A stretch of DNA of 19,920 nt from Treponema sp. UBA3662 (GTDB lineage: Bacteria; Spirochaetota; Spirochaetia; Treponematales; Treponemataceae), in assembly GCA_002373205.1 (NCBI GenBank), contig DFJV01000007.1, positions 1 through 19,920 of the forward strand, read 5' to 3'. A program made the position numbers and the translations under genes. Every line of letters begins with the position of its first letter. The first letter of the stretch is position 1. The notes under the pieces are model-generated. The model was not told the origin of the DNA. It saw only the letters and a list, made by a program, of their open reading frames with translations, and did no database searches. This document shows, one piece after another, positions 7,007 to 14,251 of this stretch.

Positions 7007-7618
7007 TTATTTATAATCTTTTGTCAAGACTTCAATTCTCTCTTTTACTTGGTTCATAAAATCCATTTGTTTTTCTGAAAGGAATGACTTTAATTTTTTA
7101 TCAATACCCGTTTTGAAAAAACAGACTTGTTCAATATTCTTTAATGGCGACAAATCCTCTGCCTGGATTTTTACAGATACTATGCGAAAACTTTTTAGCT
7201 TTGGAAGAGTTTCAAGGAAATGCAAATCAGAAATAACCGAATTATTGCAAATTAAAAGTTCCTCTAACTCTGAAAGTTCTCCAATTGGTGACCAGTCTGT
7301 AATGGTCTTGCCAGATCCAAATTCAAAGCGAAGTCTTTTTAATGTATTTTTTAAGACGGAAATTCCATGAATGTCCGAAAGTTTCCTTATGCCTAAAAAG
7401 CTAAGTTCTTCAAGCTTTGGAAGAGGTCGTGCTGCAGAAAGGTCTGGCAAAGTACCGAAGAACCATCCGATTTTCTTTACAGAAGGAAGCTTTTGCATTT
7501 CCATCCAAAATTCGTCACAACTTTTGCAAGAAAGAACTGGCAAGTCTTTAAACTTTTTGGACGAAGAAGGAGTAACATTAACTGCCCCATCGTTTTTTAT
7601 TCCATAATAACAAGTCAT
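7007..7618 (-). CDS. Leucine-rich-repeat-like protein
   Basis: A 203-residue protein with no signal peptide, so probably cytoplasmic. From about residue 65 it contains four or five irregular LRR units: 'LPKLEELSFLGIRKLSDI', 'LSELEELLICNNSVISDL', 'LPKLKSFRIVSVKIQAEDL', 'LKNIEQVCFFKTGID'. The register LxxLxxLxIxxxxIxDLxxL resembles internalin-type repeats, which bind other proteins. The N-terminal 60 residues are unlike anything I recognise and include 'CKSC'. An AAGGAG Shine-Dalgarno is well placed. Stop and start gaps of 15-17 bases tie it to its neighbours. In an accessory block such a small soluble LRR protein could be an immunity or adaptor protein, but that is speculation. Confidence 0.7.
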   Translation of the reverse strand: MTCYYGIKNDGAVNVTPSSSKKFKDLPVLSCKSCDEFWMEMQKLPSVKKIGWFFGTLPDLSAARPLPKLEELSFLGIRKLSDIHGISVLKNTLKRLRFEFGSGKTITDWSPIGELSELEELLICNNSVISDLHFLETLPKLKSFRIVSVKIQAEDLSPLKNIEQVCFFKTGIDKKLKSFLSEKQMDFMNQVKERIEVLTKDYK

Positions 7619-7635
7619 TTTTTACTTTCTCCTTT

Positions 7636-8343
7636 CTATTCCTGTACCATCTGAGAGCCCACACAACAACTTAACTTGTAGAGCAAAAAACTTTCTTTGT
7701 AATTGGCATCAAAATTTTCTTTTGAATCAAATTTAATGTTTACCTGATTATAGTCTGTTATAAAATCATAGAAATCATTTTTCTTTAATTCCTGATATAT
7801 AGTTTTTTGTATTTTTGACTTATATTTATCTTTACACAAGTTTATCTGATTATTTTTATAGCACATTATGCAAATTAATGAAAGAAAATTCTTAACCTCC
7901 CAAATTTCTTCACCACATTCCTTTTTTAATTCCTTTATGACTTTGCTGGGAATACTATTGTATAATTCTTCTACTGCAAGCTGTTCAAAAGAGGAATATA
8001 CAATAAAAGTTTTTAAATCGGGAAACTTTATTATATCCTTATGATTTGTCATAATTTCGTCGTAAATCTTTTTATTATTTTCCGTATCAAAAAAATTCAA
8101 GACACCATTCTTGTATTGATGATTTATAAATTTTTCACAATCCTTATTTGTTTTTAGGATAATCTGAATTCTATTGTCTTTTCTCTTATAAGTTTTGCAA
8201 ACATCCACACAGATATTTGCCACATCCACAAGAAATTCTTTTGAAATATAATCTTTTAACTTCTGAAACCTTGGATTAAGATTCTTCTTCTTGAGTATAA
8301 TCTTTTTTGTTTCTTTATATTCCCTATCTGCTGTTGACACCAT
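7636..8343 (-). CDS. Hypothetical protein
   Basis: A 235-residue protein of unknown family, rich in Lys, Asn and Ile, with no signal peptide or membrane segment. The secondary structure looks largely helical with several cysteines spread over the C-terminal half. It starts with ATG GTG; the upstream GAAGAAG is a weak Shine-Dalgarno. It is placed between the pseudopilin-like lipoprotein (36-base gap) and the LRR gene (17-base gap), so is probably co-transcribed with them. The AT-rich codon use matches the rest of the accessory block and differs from the flanking backbone genes. Confidence 0.65.
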   Translation of the reverse strand: MVSTADREYKETKKIILKKKNLNPRFQKLKDYISKEFLVDVANICVDVCKTYKRKDNRIQIILKTNKDCEKFINHQYKNGVLNFFDTENNKKIYDEIMTNHKDIIKFPDLKTFIVYSSFEQLAVEELYNSIPSKVIKELKKECGEEIWEVKNFLSLICIMCYKNNQINLCKDKYKSKIQKTIYQELKKNDFYDFITDYNQVNIKFDSKENFDANYKESFLLYKLSCCVGSQMVQE

Positions 8344-8379
8344 TTTATTTCTTCTTCTTTTCTAATAAATTCAAAACGA

Positions 8380-9144
8380 CTAATGAGGAAAATATACCCA
8401 CTCGTTATCAGATGAACTATATCTATATTCCTCATCAAAATTGTACCTAAACCGAATACGATAATATTGAGGAAATTCTGACTCATCGTCACTTAGAGGC
8501 TGTTGGCATCTGTATGAAACATAATCATTCCAAATTTTATCGGATGATTTAACGGTATACCGAACTGTCAGTGGGAAGGGAATTGCTGTTAAATAATCTG
8601 GAATTAAATCTTCTAATTTGTCTGGAAATATTTTTTTATCAGAGTAATACTTTTTGACTTCGCTTGCAAGAATTTTTATATCTTCAAAAGTCACTTTGTC
8701 TAAAATTACAAGCTCAGGGTCATCTATCTTATTAATGACTTTATCCTTTTCAAATGAATCGGAAATTGAGTAATAATGATAGTTTTTTTTATCATCATAA
8801 TTCAGGAACCTTATAGAAAAACATCCTTCACGGTATTTCATCGGTGCCGGATAATACTGGAATGGAACACTAAAACTAAAAAGATCCCATAAACCGGTTT
8901 TTGGAATCCTCTTTATATATTTTGGTCGCAACTCTTCCAGTTTATTTGGATAATATCCATTATCTGCGTAATAATTTCCAAGTGCCTCTATGATTTGATT
9001 TCCACGCTCTATGGCTGTTTTTTCTTTTTTTGAGAATTCAAAATCCCCATCCGTATTTATGGAAGGTGTTTCTACGCAAGCAGCCTTTAGCGACAATATA
9101 AAAATAAAAAAAGAAAAATATTTTATTCTATTTCGTGCTGACAT
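8380..9144 (-). CDS. Lipoprotein with two pseudopilin-like segments
   Basis: A 254-residue protein. The open frame begins at 9162, but the ATG at 9144 has GGAG eight bases upstream and starts a lipoprotein signal peptide ending LKAAC (Cys 23). Two segments, residues about 49-81 ('IIEALGNYYADNGYYPNKL' then 'LRPKYIKRIP') and about 159-189 ('KKYYSDKKIFPDKLEDLIP' then 'YLTAIP'), repeat the helix-turn motif found in the globular part of type II secretion major pseudopilins (GspG). There is no pilin prepilin leader and no secretion operon nearby, so a role in secretion is not supported. A related segment occurs in the 118-residue protein at 9638-9994. The gene directly follows an attC-like site and opens the four-gene leftward run. 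Confidence 0.7.
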   Translation of the reverse strand: MSARNRIKYFSFFIFILSLKAACVETPSINTDGDFEFSKKEKTAIERGNQIIEALGNYYADNGYYPNKLEELRPKYIKRIPKTGLWDLFSFSVPFQYYPAPMKYREGCFSIRFLNYDDKKNYHYYSISDSFEKDKVINKIDDPELVILDKVTFEDIKILASEVKKYYSDKKIFPDKLEDLIPDYLTAIPFPLTVRYTVKSSDKIWNDYVSYRCQQPLSDDESEFPQYYRIRFRYNFDEEYRYSSSDNEWVYFPH

Positions 9145-9182
9145 AATTATTTCTCCATCCACAGCCCCAGTGCGGGCATCTA

Positions 9183-9245
9183 CATAACAACTGTTTTAAC
9201 CGCAAACTGGATTGACCGTTTTGTACGCCTTGAAACATTGCCATG
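9183..9245 (-). other. attC-like recombination site 1
   Basis: Ends CATGGCAA (9245-9238) and TTGTTATG (9190-9183) on the minus strand pair over all eight positions if two G-T wobbles are allowed. Inside, TGTTT/AAACA and CAAAAC/GTTTG (one bulged A) continue the fold. It lies 14 bases after the stop codon of the ribbon-helix-helix gene, as an attC lies after its cassette gene. The 63-bp length fits short attC sites. No integrase gene is in the window, so the identity is inferred from structure and position. Confidence 0.5.
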
Positions 9246-9258
9246 TGTTTTATATTTT

Positions 9259-9546
9259 CTACAAAGTTACAGCATAATGCTTTGCATATTGAGAAAGCAC
9301 TTCATTCATCATAGTCTGATACTTTGTGTGATTCTTCTTTGCTGCTGCTTTGAAAAAGTTTACACAGTCAGAATCAATTGAAATGGTTATTTTTTCCTTT
9401 GTTGATTTTTTTACAAGTTCCGAAGGAGAAGGAAGAAAATCTTCTACCAATACAGCGGAATCCAATGCTTCCATCACAGATTTTTCTGGGTCATTATAAA
9501 TGTTCTTCATAATGCCTCGCAATATTTTCAGAGTTTTTGCTTTCAT
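9259..9546 (-). CDS. Ribbon-helix-helix regulator, BrnA/CopG-like antitoxin
   Basis: A 95-residue protein. The first ATG is at 9546; a TTG three codons earlier is less likely. The N-terminal half is a flexible linker-like region. The C-terminal half, about residues 49-93, has the strand 'KEKITISID' followed by two helices 'CVNFFKAAAKK' and 'YQTMMNEVLSQYAKHY'. This is the DNA-binding fold of CopG and BrnA antitoxins, with the 'Y-Q-T-x-x-N-x-V-L' pattern typical of BrnA. It has its own promoter with a perfect inverted repeat over the spacer, so autoregulation is likely. No BrnT toxin is adjacent: the upstream gene encodes a small membrane protein instead. It is either an orphan antitoxin or part of an unusual pair. 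Confidence 0.75.
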   Translation of the reverse strand: MKAKTLKILRGIMKNIYNDPEKSVMEALDSAVLVEDFLPSPSELVKKSTKEKITISIDSDCVNFFKAAAKKNHTKYQTMMNEVLSQYAKHYAVTL

Positions 9547-9570
9547 CCCATTCAAACGTCATACATATTT

Positions 9571-9600
9571 ATTATACATATTATTACATGTATAAGTCAA
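9571..9600 (-). promoter_or_regulatory. Promoter with operator for the ribbon-helix-helix gene
   Basis: Minus-strand TTGACT (9595-9600), an 18-base spacer and TATAAT (9571-9576). A perfect inverted repeat TTATACAT / ATGTATAA (9572-9579 and 9588-9595, 8-base centre) fills the spacer and overlaps both boxes. This is the expected layout for repression by the gene's own product. Confidence 0.75.
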
Positions 9601-9637
9601 GTAAAAAATTAGGCTTGAGCTGATTTCTTTGTACTAA

Positions 9638-9994
9638 TTATTCCCATTCTTTCGTATCAGAATGATAATATAGCGCTTCTCCAACTGATAAGTCAAAATA
9701 AATGTTATAATCATTATCTGAAATTCTATCATACCAAAAATTAATACCCTTGTACTCAGTAGCAATTCCACCCCACAGCTCATTAGGAGCCAAGCCTAAA
9801 TCAATAAAAGAAGCTGGAGTTTTCCCGTTAACATTTTTGTAATTCTCTATTTTTTCTATGATTTGCGTTCCGATTTTTTTAGCATGATTTACATATCCAT
9901 TTCCAATATTCCAATAAAGAAAAAATAATATAAGAAATGAGAAAAACAAAACAATGAGAAATATTATAGCCTTTTTTATCGCTTTAAGTTGCAT
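9638..9994 (-). CDS. Small membrane protein with pseudopilin-like segment
   Basis: A 118-residue protein from the ATG at 9994 (AAGGA about ten bases upstream). A strong hydrophobic helix spans residues about 8-28, followed by a domain on the far side of the membrane. Residues 42-70, 'GTQIIEKIENYKNVNGKTP' then 'FIDLGLAP', match the first pseudopilin-like segment of the lipoprotein at 8380. The end of the protein, 'GEALYYHSDTKEW', also parallels the lipoprotein's last residues 'YSSSDNEWVYF'. It starts 40 bases after attC-like site 2, and the leader resembles that of the lipoprotein gene after site 1. It may be a relative carried in a separate cassette. Function unknown. Confidence 0.7.
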   Translation of the reverse strand: MQLKAIKKAIIFLIVLFFSFLILFFLYWNIGNGYVNHAKKIGTQIIEKIENYKNVNGKTPASFIDLGLAPNELWGGIATEYKGINFWYDRISDNDYNIYFDLSVGEALYYHSDTKEWE

Positions 9995-10034
9995 CAACTT
10001 TATTCCTTCATCAAGCGTCCCAGTGTGAGCTCCT

Positions 10035-10095
10035 CATAACAATTGGTTGTACCGAAGCGGGCTTGCCCCGCTGTCGTTTTTTAAACTTTGTTATG
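10035..10095 (-). other. attC-like recombination site 2
   Basis: A 61-bp site with perfect inverted ends CATAACAA (10095-10088 read on the minus strand) and TTGTTATG (10042-10035). The centre folds into AGCGGG/CCCGCT with a five-base loop. One unpaired C then separates it from a further CGA/TCG pairing, like the extrahelical bases of attC hairpins. The AIPR stop codon lies six bases before it. Ends of the form RYYYAAC/GTTRRRY define attC sites; CATAAC/GTTATG departs from that strict consensus but is close to Vibrio-type ends. Confidence 0.55.
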
Positions 10096-10101
10096 TGATT
10101 A

Positions 10102-11877
10102 TTATATTACATCTTTCAGGGTATCTCTAAGATTTTCTAATATCTCATAATTTACATTTTGTTTAATCATTTTATTATAATCTACGTTAAATTTTTTAGC
10201 ATATTCTTTTGCATAGGCACTACTAACGGCTTTATATAGCTTGATTATATGCAAAATTTTTGATATATCTGCTAACTCTGATGTTATTAATTCTGCTCGT
10301 CTATCTTTACATTCATATTTGGCAAAACAATCAATAAGGTAATAAGGTATGGGAGAGCGTTTATCTTCTGATTCTTTTTTTGTTTTTTCTGCTTTTAAAT
10401 AAAGCATAAAAAGATCCAAAAGCACTTCATTTGTTACATTTCCATTTTTTATAAAATTTATTGCTGTCTGATAAGTTTCACTACCAAATTTTAACATTGT
10501 ACTTTTCTTTACGTATGCAACGTAACCACCACATGCAAATGCATTTATTACTTGCAAAAATTTCTCTAGTTTTATAAAAGAGTCGCTTGCTTTTTTAAAA
10601 TTAGGTAGGTTGAATCGAGTTAGACGTTCTGAAGCATTTTTTTGCAATTCTGAAATTGTTTTATATTTTGACGAATATTTATTTGAATCGCTTTGTTTTA
10701 TTAATAAAATAAAGCCCTTTTTCTCAAATTCTGTCTGTAAACGAATAAATATATCTGTATTTGCAACAAATGTTTTTTCATCAATTGAATTCTGAGAATT
10801 ATTGAAACGAACTATATTTTTATAAAGACATTCCTCTTTCAAATCTTGTCTATTAATTTCGAGAATTTTTACCATTACAAAAGTATCTTTAAATTCTTTT
10901 TCAAGATCTTTTGGATCTATATTATCTAATGCTGCATAAATTGAATTTACTGTTTGACAACCATTTACTATTTGTGGATTATCAATTGTGTAGACTGCAT
11001 TAAGATTGCTACTCGAAGGAACTATATTAATTGAACCAATTTTATCACAGATAATTGTAATTCCGTTATTGTAGTAGAAGAAGTTTTTCCGTTCTTCTTT
11101 ATCCAATAAAGTTTTGTAAATATTATTATTTATTCCTTTATTACCTAAATATTCTCGTATGTTCTTTTCAAATATTGGATAACCTTTTTCAATAGATTCC
11201 CTATAAAGTCTATATAATGATACAACAGGTGTTAATGCATATCTTGCATCAAGAACATTTGCCATCTTATATGCTTCTGTATTTATGTTCAAAATTGTAC
11301 CTTTATTGATACTTTCCAATTTTGTTGAAAAATTCTTTTGTTCTACTTTTATATCATCATAATATCTGTTTTCTATATCATCTAAATAGAAAATTTTTGC
11401 AATATACTTTGGATGTTCTGAATTAAATTTTTTTATATAGTCATCAATTTCTTTAGATTCATTATTGTTTGTAACAAATAATTGAAGTTTTACAGAAAAT
11501 TCAGGATTCGATTTATATTTTGTAAAAAACTTTTGTAATTCTTCTGATTTTGGATATGTTCCATTTTCAAGGGCGGTGATTGCTCTTAAAAGGAAATCAT
11601 TCTTTATATATTCAGATGACAAAGGAGTATTATCCCCGTAATATTTATTTTGAATCAAATAAACTTCTTTTGTGTCCTCATAAATTTCATATGCATCAAT
11701 ACCTAAATCATGATAATCTACAATTTTTGATTCAATTAATTCTTCATCAACTGAAAAAAGTTTATCCAAAACCCAAAAATTAAAAGCCCATTCATTTTTT
11801 TCTATATTATTTATATAAGAAAACTCTTGCTGATAATATTTTAAGTCTTCATCTATTTGATTTTTAAAATTTCCCAT
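10102..11877 (-). CDS. AIPR family anti-phage (abortive infection) protein
   Basis: A 591-residue cytoplasmic protein. The AIPR core (PF10592 in my recollection) is plain: FYYNNGITIICDK (267-279), NPQIVNGCQTVNSIY (300-314) and RFNNSQNSIDEKTF (357-370) are its signature blocks. The N-terminal region has 'HDLGIDAYEI' (56-65) and 'VYLIQNKYYG' (72-81), spaced like the D...(D/E/Q)xK residues of restriction-type nucleases (D61, Q76, K78). The family is linked to abortive infection and restriction-like defence against phages; its biochemistry is poorly known. AGGAG precedes the ATG. The gene is strongly AT-rich compared with the TPM gene on its right. It stands alone, with no methylase or helicase beside it, and ends six bases from an attC-like site. 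Confidence 0.85.
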   Translation of the reverse strand: MGNFKNQIDEDLKYYQQEFSYINNIEKNEWAFNFWVLDKLFSVDEELIESKIVDYHDLGIDAYEIYEDTKEVYLIQNKYYGDNTPLSSEYIKNDFLLRAITALENGTYPKSEELQKFFTKYKSNPEFSVKLQLFVTNNNESKEIDDYIKKFNSEHPKYIAKIFYLDDIENRYYDDIKVEQKNFSTKLESINKGTILNINTEAYKMANVLDARYALTPVVSLYRLYRESIEKGYPIFEKNIREYLGNKGINNNIYKTLLDKEERKNFFYYNNGITIICDKIGSINIVPSSSNLNAVYTIDNPQIVNGCQTVNSIYAALDNIDPKDLEKEFKDTFVMVKILEINRQDLKEECLYKNIVRFNNSQNSIDEKTFVANTDIFIRLQTEFEKKGFILLIKQSDSNKYSSKYKTISELQKNASERLTRFNLPNFKKASDSFIKLEKFLQVINAFACGGYVAYVKKSTMLKFGSETYQTAINFIKNGNVTNEVLLDLFMLYLKAEKTKKESEDKRSPIPYYLIDCFAKYECKDRRAELITSELADISKILHIIKLYKAVSSAYAKEYAKKFNVDYNKMIKQNVNYEILENLRDTLKDVI

Positions 11878-11947
11878 TCTTTTTTCTCCTAAGAGCCCAA
11901 GGAAGGCCCATAATATATTTTACTTTTACAACTTTTTAACTTTTCAT

Positions 11948-11990
11948 CCCAAATTCCCCGGCAGTTTTTTTGCTGCGGGGAAGATTTGGG
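11948..11990 (-). terminator. Strong hairpin after the TPM gene
   Basis: CCCAAAT...TTCCCCG-CAG pairs with CTGCCGGGGAA...TTTGGG around an A-rich loop, giving about 15 paired bases. It starts 14 bases after the TPM stop codon. The following minus-strand bases (ATGAAAAG) are not a good U-tract; on the plus strand TCAATTAATTTTTTT follows. It also marks the edge between backbone and AT-rich block. Confidence 0.6.
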
Positions 11991-12003
11991 TCAATTAATT
12001 TTT

Positions 12004-12915
12004 TTAGAAGGAGCCGTGGCTGCCGCCGTGGGTGTGGCCGGATGAGCTTGTATGGGTGGAAGAGTGGGAGTAGCCACCGCTGAAGGAAGTGCGGGAAGCG
12101 GTTTCTGTTGGGCGAAGGGTTCGGCTTGTTTGGGTGCGGATAAAGCGGTCTGCATTGTTGCCACTTGCACCTGCAAACTTTTCGTAGCCGGATGCGGTTG
12201 TTCTTTCCACAACGGTGCGGTATTTGCTTCTCTTTGCGGAAGAGCCGAGCCATGAAGAGATTAAGCCAATCAGTGCGGAGATTCCTGCCCAGACAGGGTC
12301 AAGGGGACCTTTTTCTGTATCAGCACCAGCCGAATGTCCTTGGCCAGAAACAATGCCGTCTTCACCGGAAAGGGTTTCTTCTGAAGGAACCCCTCTGGAA
12401 AGATAGTATTCGCAGCTCTGGGCAAAGGCATCAAAAGCACCTGCATAGTCACCGGCCTTAAGGAAGGGCATCATCTTTCCTGTTATCTGATCCTGCCTCC
12501 AGTCGGAAAAAATCGTGATGGCATCGTGACCACTTGTGGAAATAGCCCATTCCCTTTCTGCCATGGTGATAAGGAAAAGTATTCCGTTATTGTCTGAGCC
12601 ACGACCATAGCCGTTGCCGTCAAAGAAGTCATCAGCATAGCCTGTAACGTTTGAACCTGAAATGTTTGTCTTTGTAACGACAACCACGTCGCAGTCGTAG
12701 CGTTCGCTTATTGCGGCAAGCTTTTGCTCCAAAGTCTGAGCCTGAAGAGAGGAAAGAAGGATGGCATCGTCCACAAGATAGGCCTTGGCAGAAGAGGAAG
12801 TACCTACGCTCTGGTCAACTTCAACAATGCCTTCGTCTTCTGACTGGGCACAAAGCGGCAGAGTTGCAAAAGATGCAAAAAGGGCCAAGCACAATATATT
12901 CAAAAATTTCTTCAT
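12004..12915 (-). CDS. TPM-domain membrane protein (YgcG-like)
   Basis: A 303-residue protein. A signal peptide ends at about LCAQ (24). Residues about 45-175 form a TPM domain: 'YLVDDAILLSSLQAQTLEQK', 'CDVVVVTKTNI', 'NNGILFLITMAEREWAISTS', then 'WRQDQITGKMMPFLKAGDY'. A hydrophobic segment follows (about 208-225), then a tail rich in Ser, Gly and His ending GGSHGSF, common in this family. TPM proteins were first described in thylakoids and in Gram-negative envelopes; a phosphatase activity has been reported for the plant member, and the bacterial role is unsettled. GGAGGA precedes the ATG. It follows the zinc-ribbon gene by 25 bases, so they form an operon. Confidence 0.85.
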   Translation of the reverse strand: MKKFLNILCLALFASFATLPLCAQSEDEGIVEVDQSVGTSSSAKAYLVDDAILLSSLQAQTLEQKLAAISERYDCDVVVVTKTNISGSNVTGYADDFFDGNGYGRGSDNNGILFLITMAEREWAISTSGHDAITIFSDWRQDQITGKMMPFLKAGDYAGAFDAFAQSCEYYLSRGVPSEETLSGEDGIVSGQGHSAGADTEKGPLDPVWAGISALIGLISSWLGSSAKRSKYRTVVERTTASGYEKFAGASGNNADRFIRTQTSRTLRPTETASRTSFSGGYSHSSTHTSSSGHTHGGSHGSF

Positions 12916-12940
12916 AATAAAATTCCTCCGTTGCTAACCG

Positions 12941-14032
12941 CTAGAATTTAAGAAACAGTTTTACGGCATAAGCAACCGCGGCTATTACGACAGCCTTTAT
13001 TAAGACAGACAGAGTAAACTTTTTCTTGTCTTCCGGAAGGACACCTGCAACTTTCCCAGTCTGGCCGTTTATTACCACATTCCAGGCCTTGTCGTTGTAG
13101 CGTTCAGTGAAGAACCATACCGGCAACAGGCAGTACTTGTAAGTAAGGTTGCCTATCTTTTCCGTATGGTTTGTAATGTTGTTGGAGGAATACTCCGTTA
13201 TGGAAGAAGTTAGCGCATCATAGACAGATGTTGCCATTCTTTCCTTTGCTTTTGCAAGACACTTGGGAACATAGTCTTCCTTGTATGATTCGGCGGCAAA
13301 ACCTGCAAGGAATCCTCCTGCATAGGGCTTTAGGCCTTTTGTGTCAAATGGCTCAATGGATTCCATAAGTATGCTGTTTGCCTTGTCCGTGCAGAGGGAT
13401 GGAATGTCTGCAACAGGAAGGTTCATGTCGCGGTCAATCTCGTATTCCTTGGTTTCCGTGTAATCATATTCCTTGTCTGACCACCTGCGTCCAATAGAAT
13501 ATCCCATGCCCGAAACATGCGAGTAGGCTGTTCCGCTTACCAGGTAGAAGGGTACGTAAACGCCCTTTATCTCATCGATCTTTCTGTTGTCCTTGAATAT
13601 TTTTGGGGCAAGCCAGCGGGTCTTTATGTGTTCCTTGTAGATATTCTGGGCCTCTTCCTTTGTAATCTTAAAGGGAATTACGCCATCGGGTTTCTTTCCG
13701 CCAGCAAACTGTCCGGTCATTACAACATTGTTTCCGCAGTAGGGGCATTTGCTTGCGGCGGTGTTTTCGTCCGCAACGATTTCTGCACCGCAGGACTTGC
13801 ATGAATAAACCCTAAGGTGTTCAAGCTCTTCCTGTGTATAGTTGCCGGAATATGCTGCAGATGATTCCTGGGCTGAGTCACCGTCTTCCGCGCTGCTTCC
13901 GTCCTCTTCCGTTTCCAGGGCATCTGCGGCTAATTCTGTTGCGCAGTATGGGCACCTAAGTTTTTGGGTTGCTACGTTAAATTCCATCATGCCACCGCAA
14001 GCCGGGCATTCGTATTCTTTTAACTTGGCCAT
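12941..14032 (-). CDS. Double zinc-ribbon membrane protein
   Basis: A 363-residue protein from the ATG at 14032 (GGAG at good spacing; the frame is open 17 codons further). Two zinc ribbons are visible: C9-x2-C12 with C27-x2-C30, and C78-x2-C81 with C96-x2-C99, joined by an acidic, Ser-rich linker. Then comes 'GVIPFKITKEEAQNIYKEHI' and 'IDEIKGVYVPFYLVSGTA', a pattern found in proteins annotated as TFIIB-type zinc-ribbon or helicase-like but carrying a membrane anchor. A C-terminal hydrophobic helix spans about 340-360. It likely anchors at the inner membrane with the ribbons in the cytoplasm. Pairing with the TPM gene suggests a joint envelope task, but none is established. Confidence 0.75.
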   Translation of the reverse strand: MAKLKEYECPACGGMMEFNVATQKLRCPYCATELAADALETEEDGSSAEDGDSAQESSAAYSGNYTQEELEHLRVYSCKSCGAEIVADENTAASKCPYCGNNVVMTGQFAGGKKPDGVIPFKITKEEAQNIYKEHIKTRWLAPKIFKDNRKIDEIKGVYVPFYLVSGTAYSHVSGMGYSIGRRWSDKEYDYTETKEYEIDRDMNLPVADIPSLCTDKANSILMESIEPFDTKGLKPYAGGFLAGFAAESYKEDYVPKCLAKAKERMATSVYDALTSSITEYSSNNITNHTEKIGNLTYKYCLLPVWFFTERYNDKAWNVVINGQTGKVAGVLPEDKKKFTLSVLIKAVVIAAVAYAVKLFLKF

Positions 14033-14054
14033 TAAATAAACTCCTATAAGTGAA

Positions 14055-14083
14055 AGTTTAACATCAAAAGATAAAAACTTCAA
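14055..14083 (-). promoter_or_regulatory. Probable promoter of the zinc-ribbon/TPM operon
   Basis: Minus-strand TTGAAG (14078-14083), a 17-base spacer and TAAACT (14055-14060). Each box matches four of six consensus positions. Confidence 0.4.
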
Positions 14084-14187
14084 ATGGTTTCTGATTTTTT
14101 AAGGGAGTCCCTTAGACCCCTAATTTGGAGGGGAGGAAACCGCTCAAAGTCCGAAGTTTGATGTTTTACGAATGCTCTTTTTGGGAT

Positions 14188-14212
14188 GTTCCCTTCGACA
14201 AGCTCAGGGAAC
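14188..14212. repeat. Short palindromic repeat
   Basis: GTTCCCT and AGGGAAC pair around TCGACAAGCTC. The central motif is the same kind as CTGAGCCTGTCGAAG inside copy A and TTCGACAGGCTCAGGG (14479-14494) inside copy B. Similar motifs are scattered through many bacterial genomes as dispersed repeats. Confidence 0.7.
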
Positions 14213-14251
14213 GGTATTCTTTCTTGCCAAGCAGTACCTAGCCATGGATGG

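Noticed and set aside
8380..9994. Part of a type II secretion or pilus operon
   Set aside because: The pseudopilin-like segments lack a prepilin leader with a cleavage site before a pilin helix, and no other secretion gene is nearby.
11936..12461. Overlapping frames within the TPM gene on both strands
   Set aside because: They arise from the low-complexity Ser/Gly/His tail. The TPM frame has the signal peptide, domain and Shine-Dalgarno.
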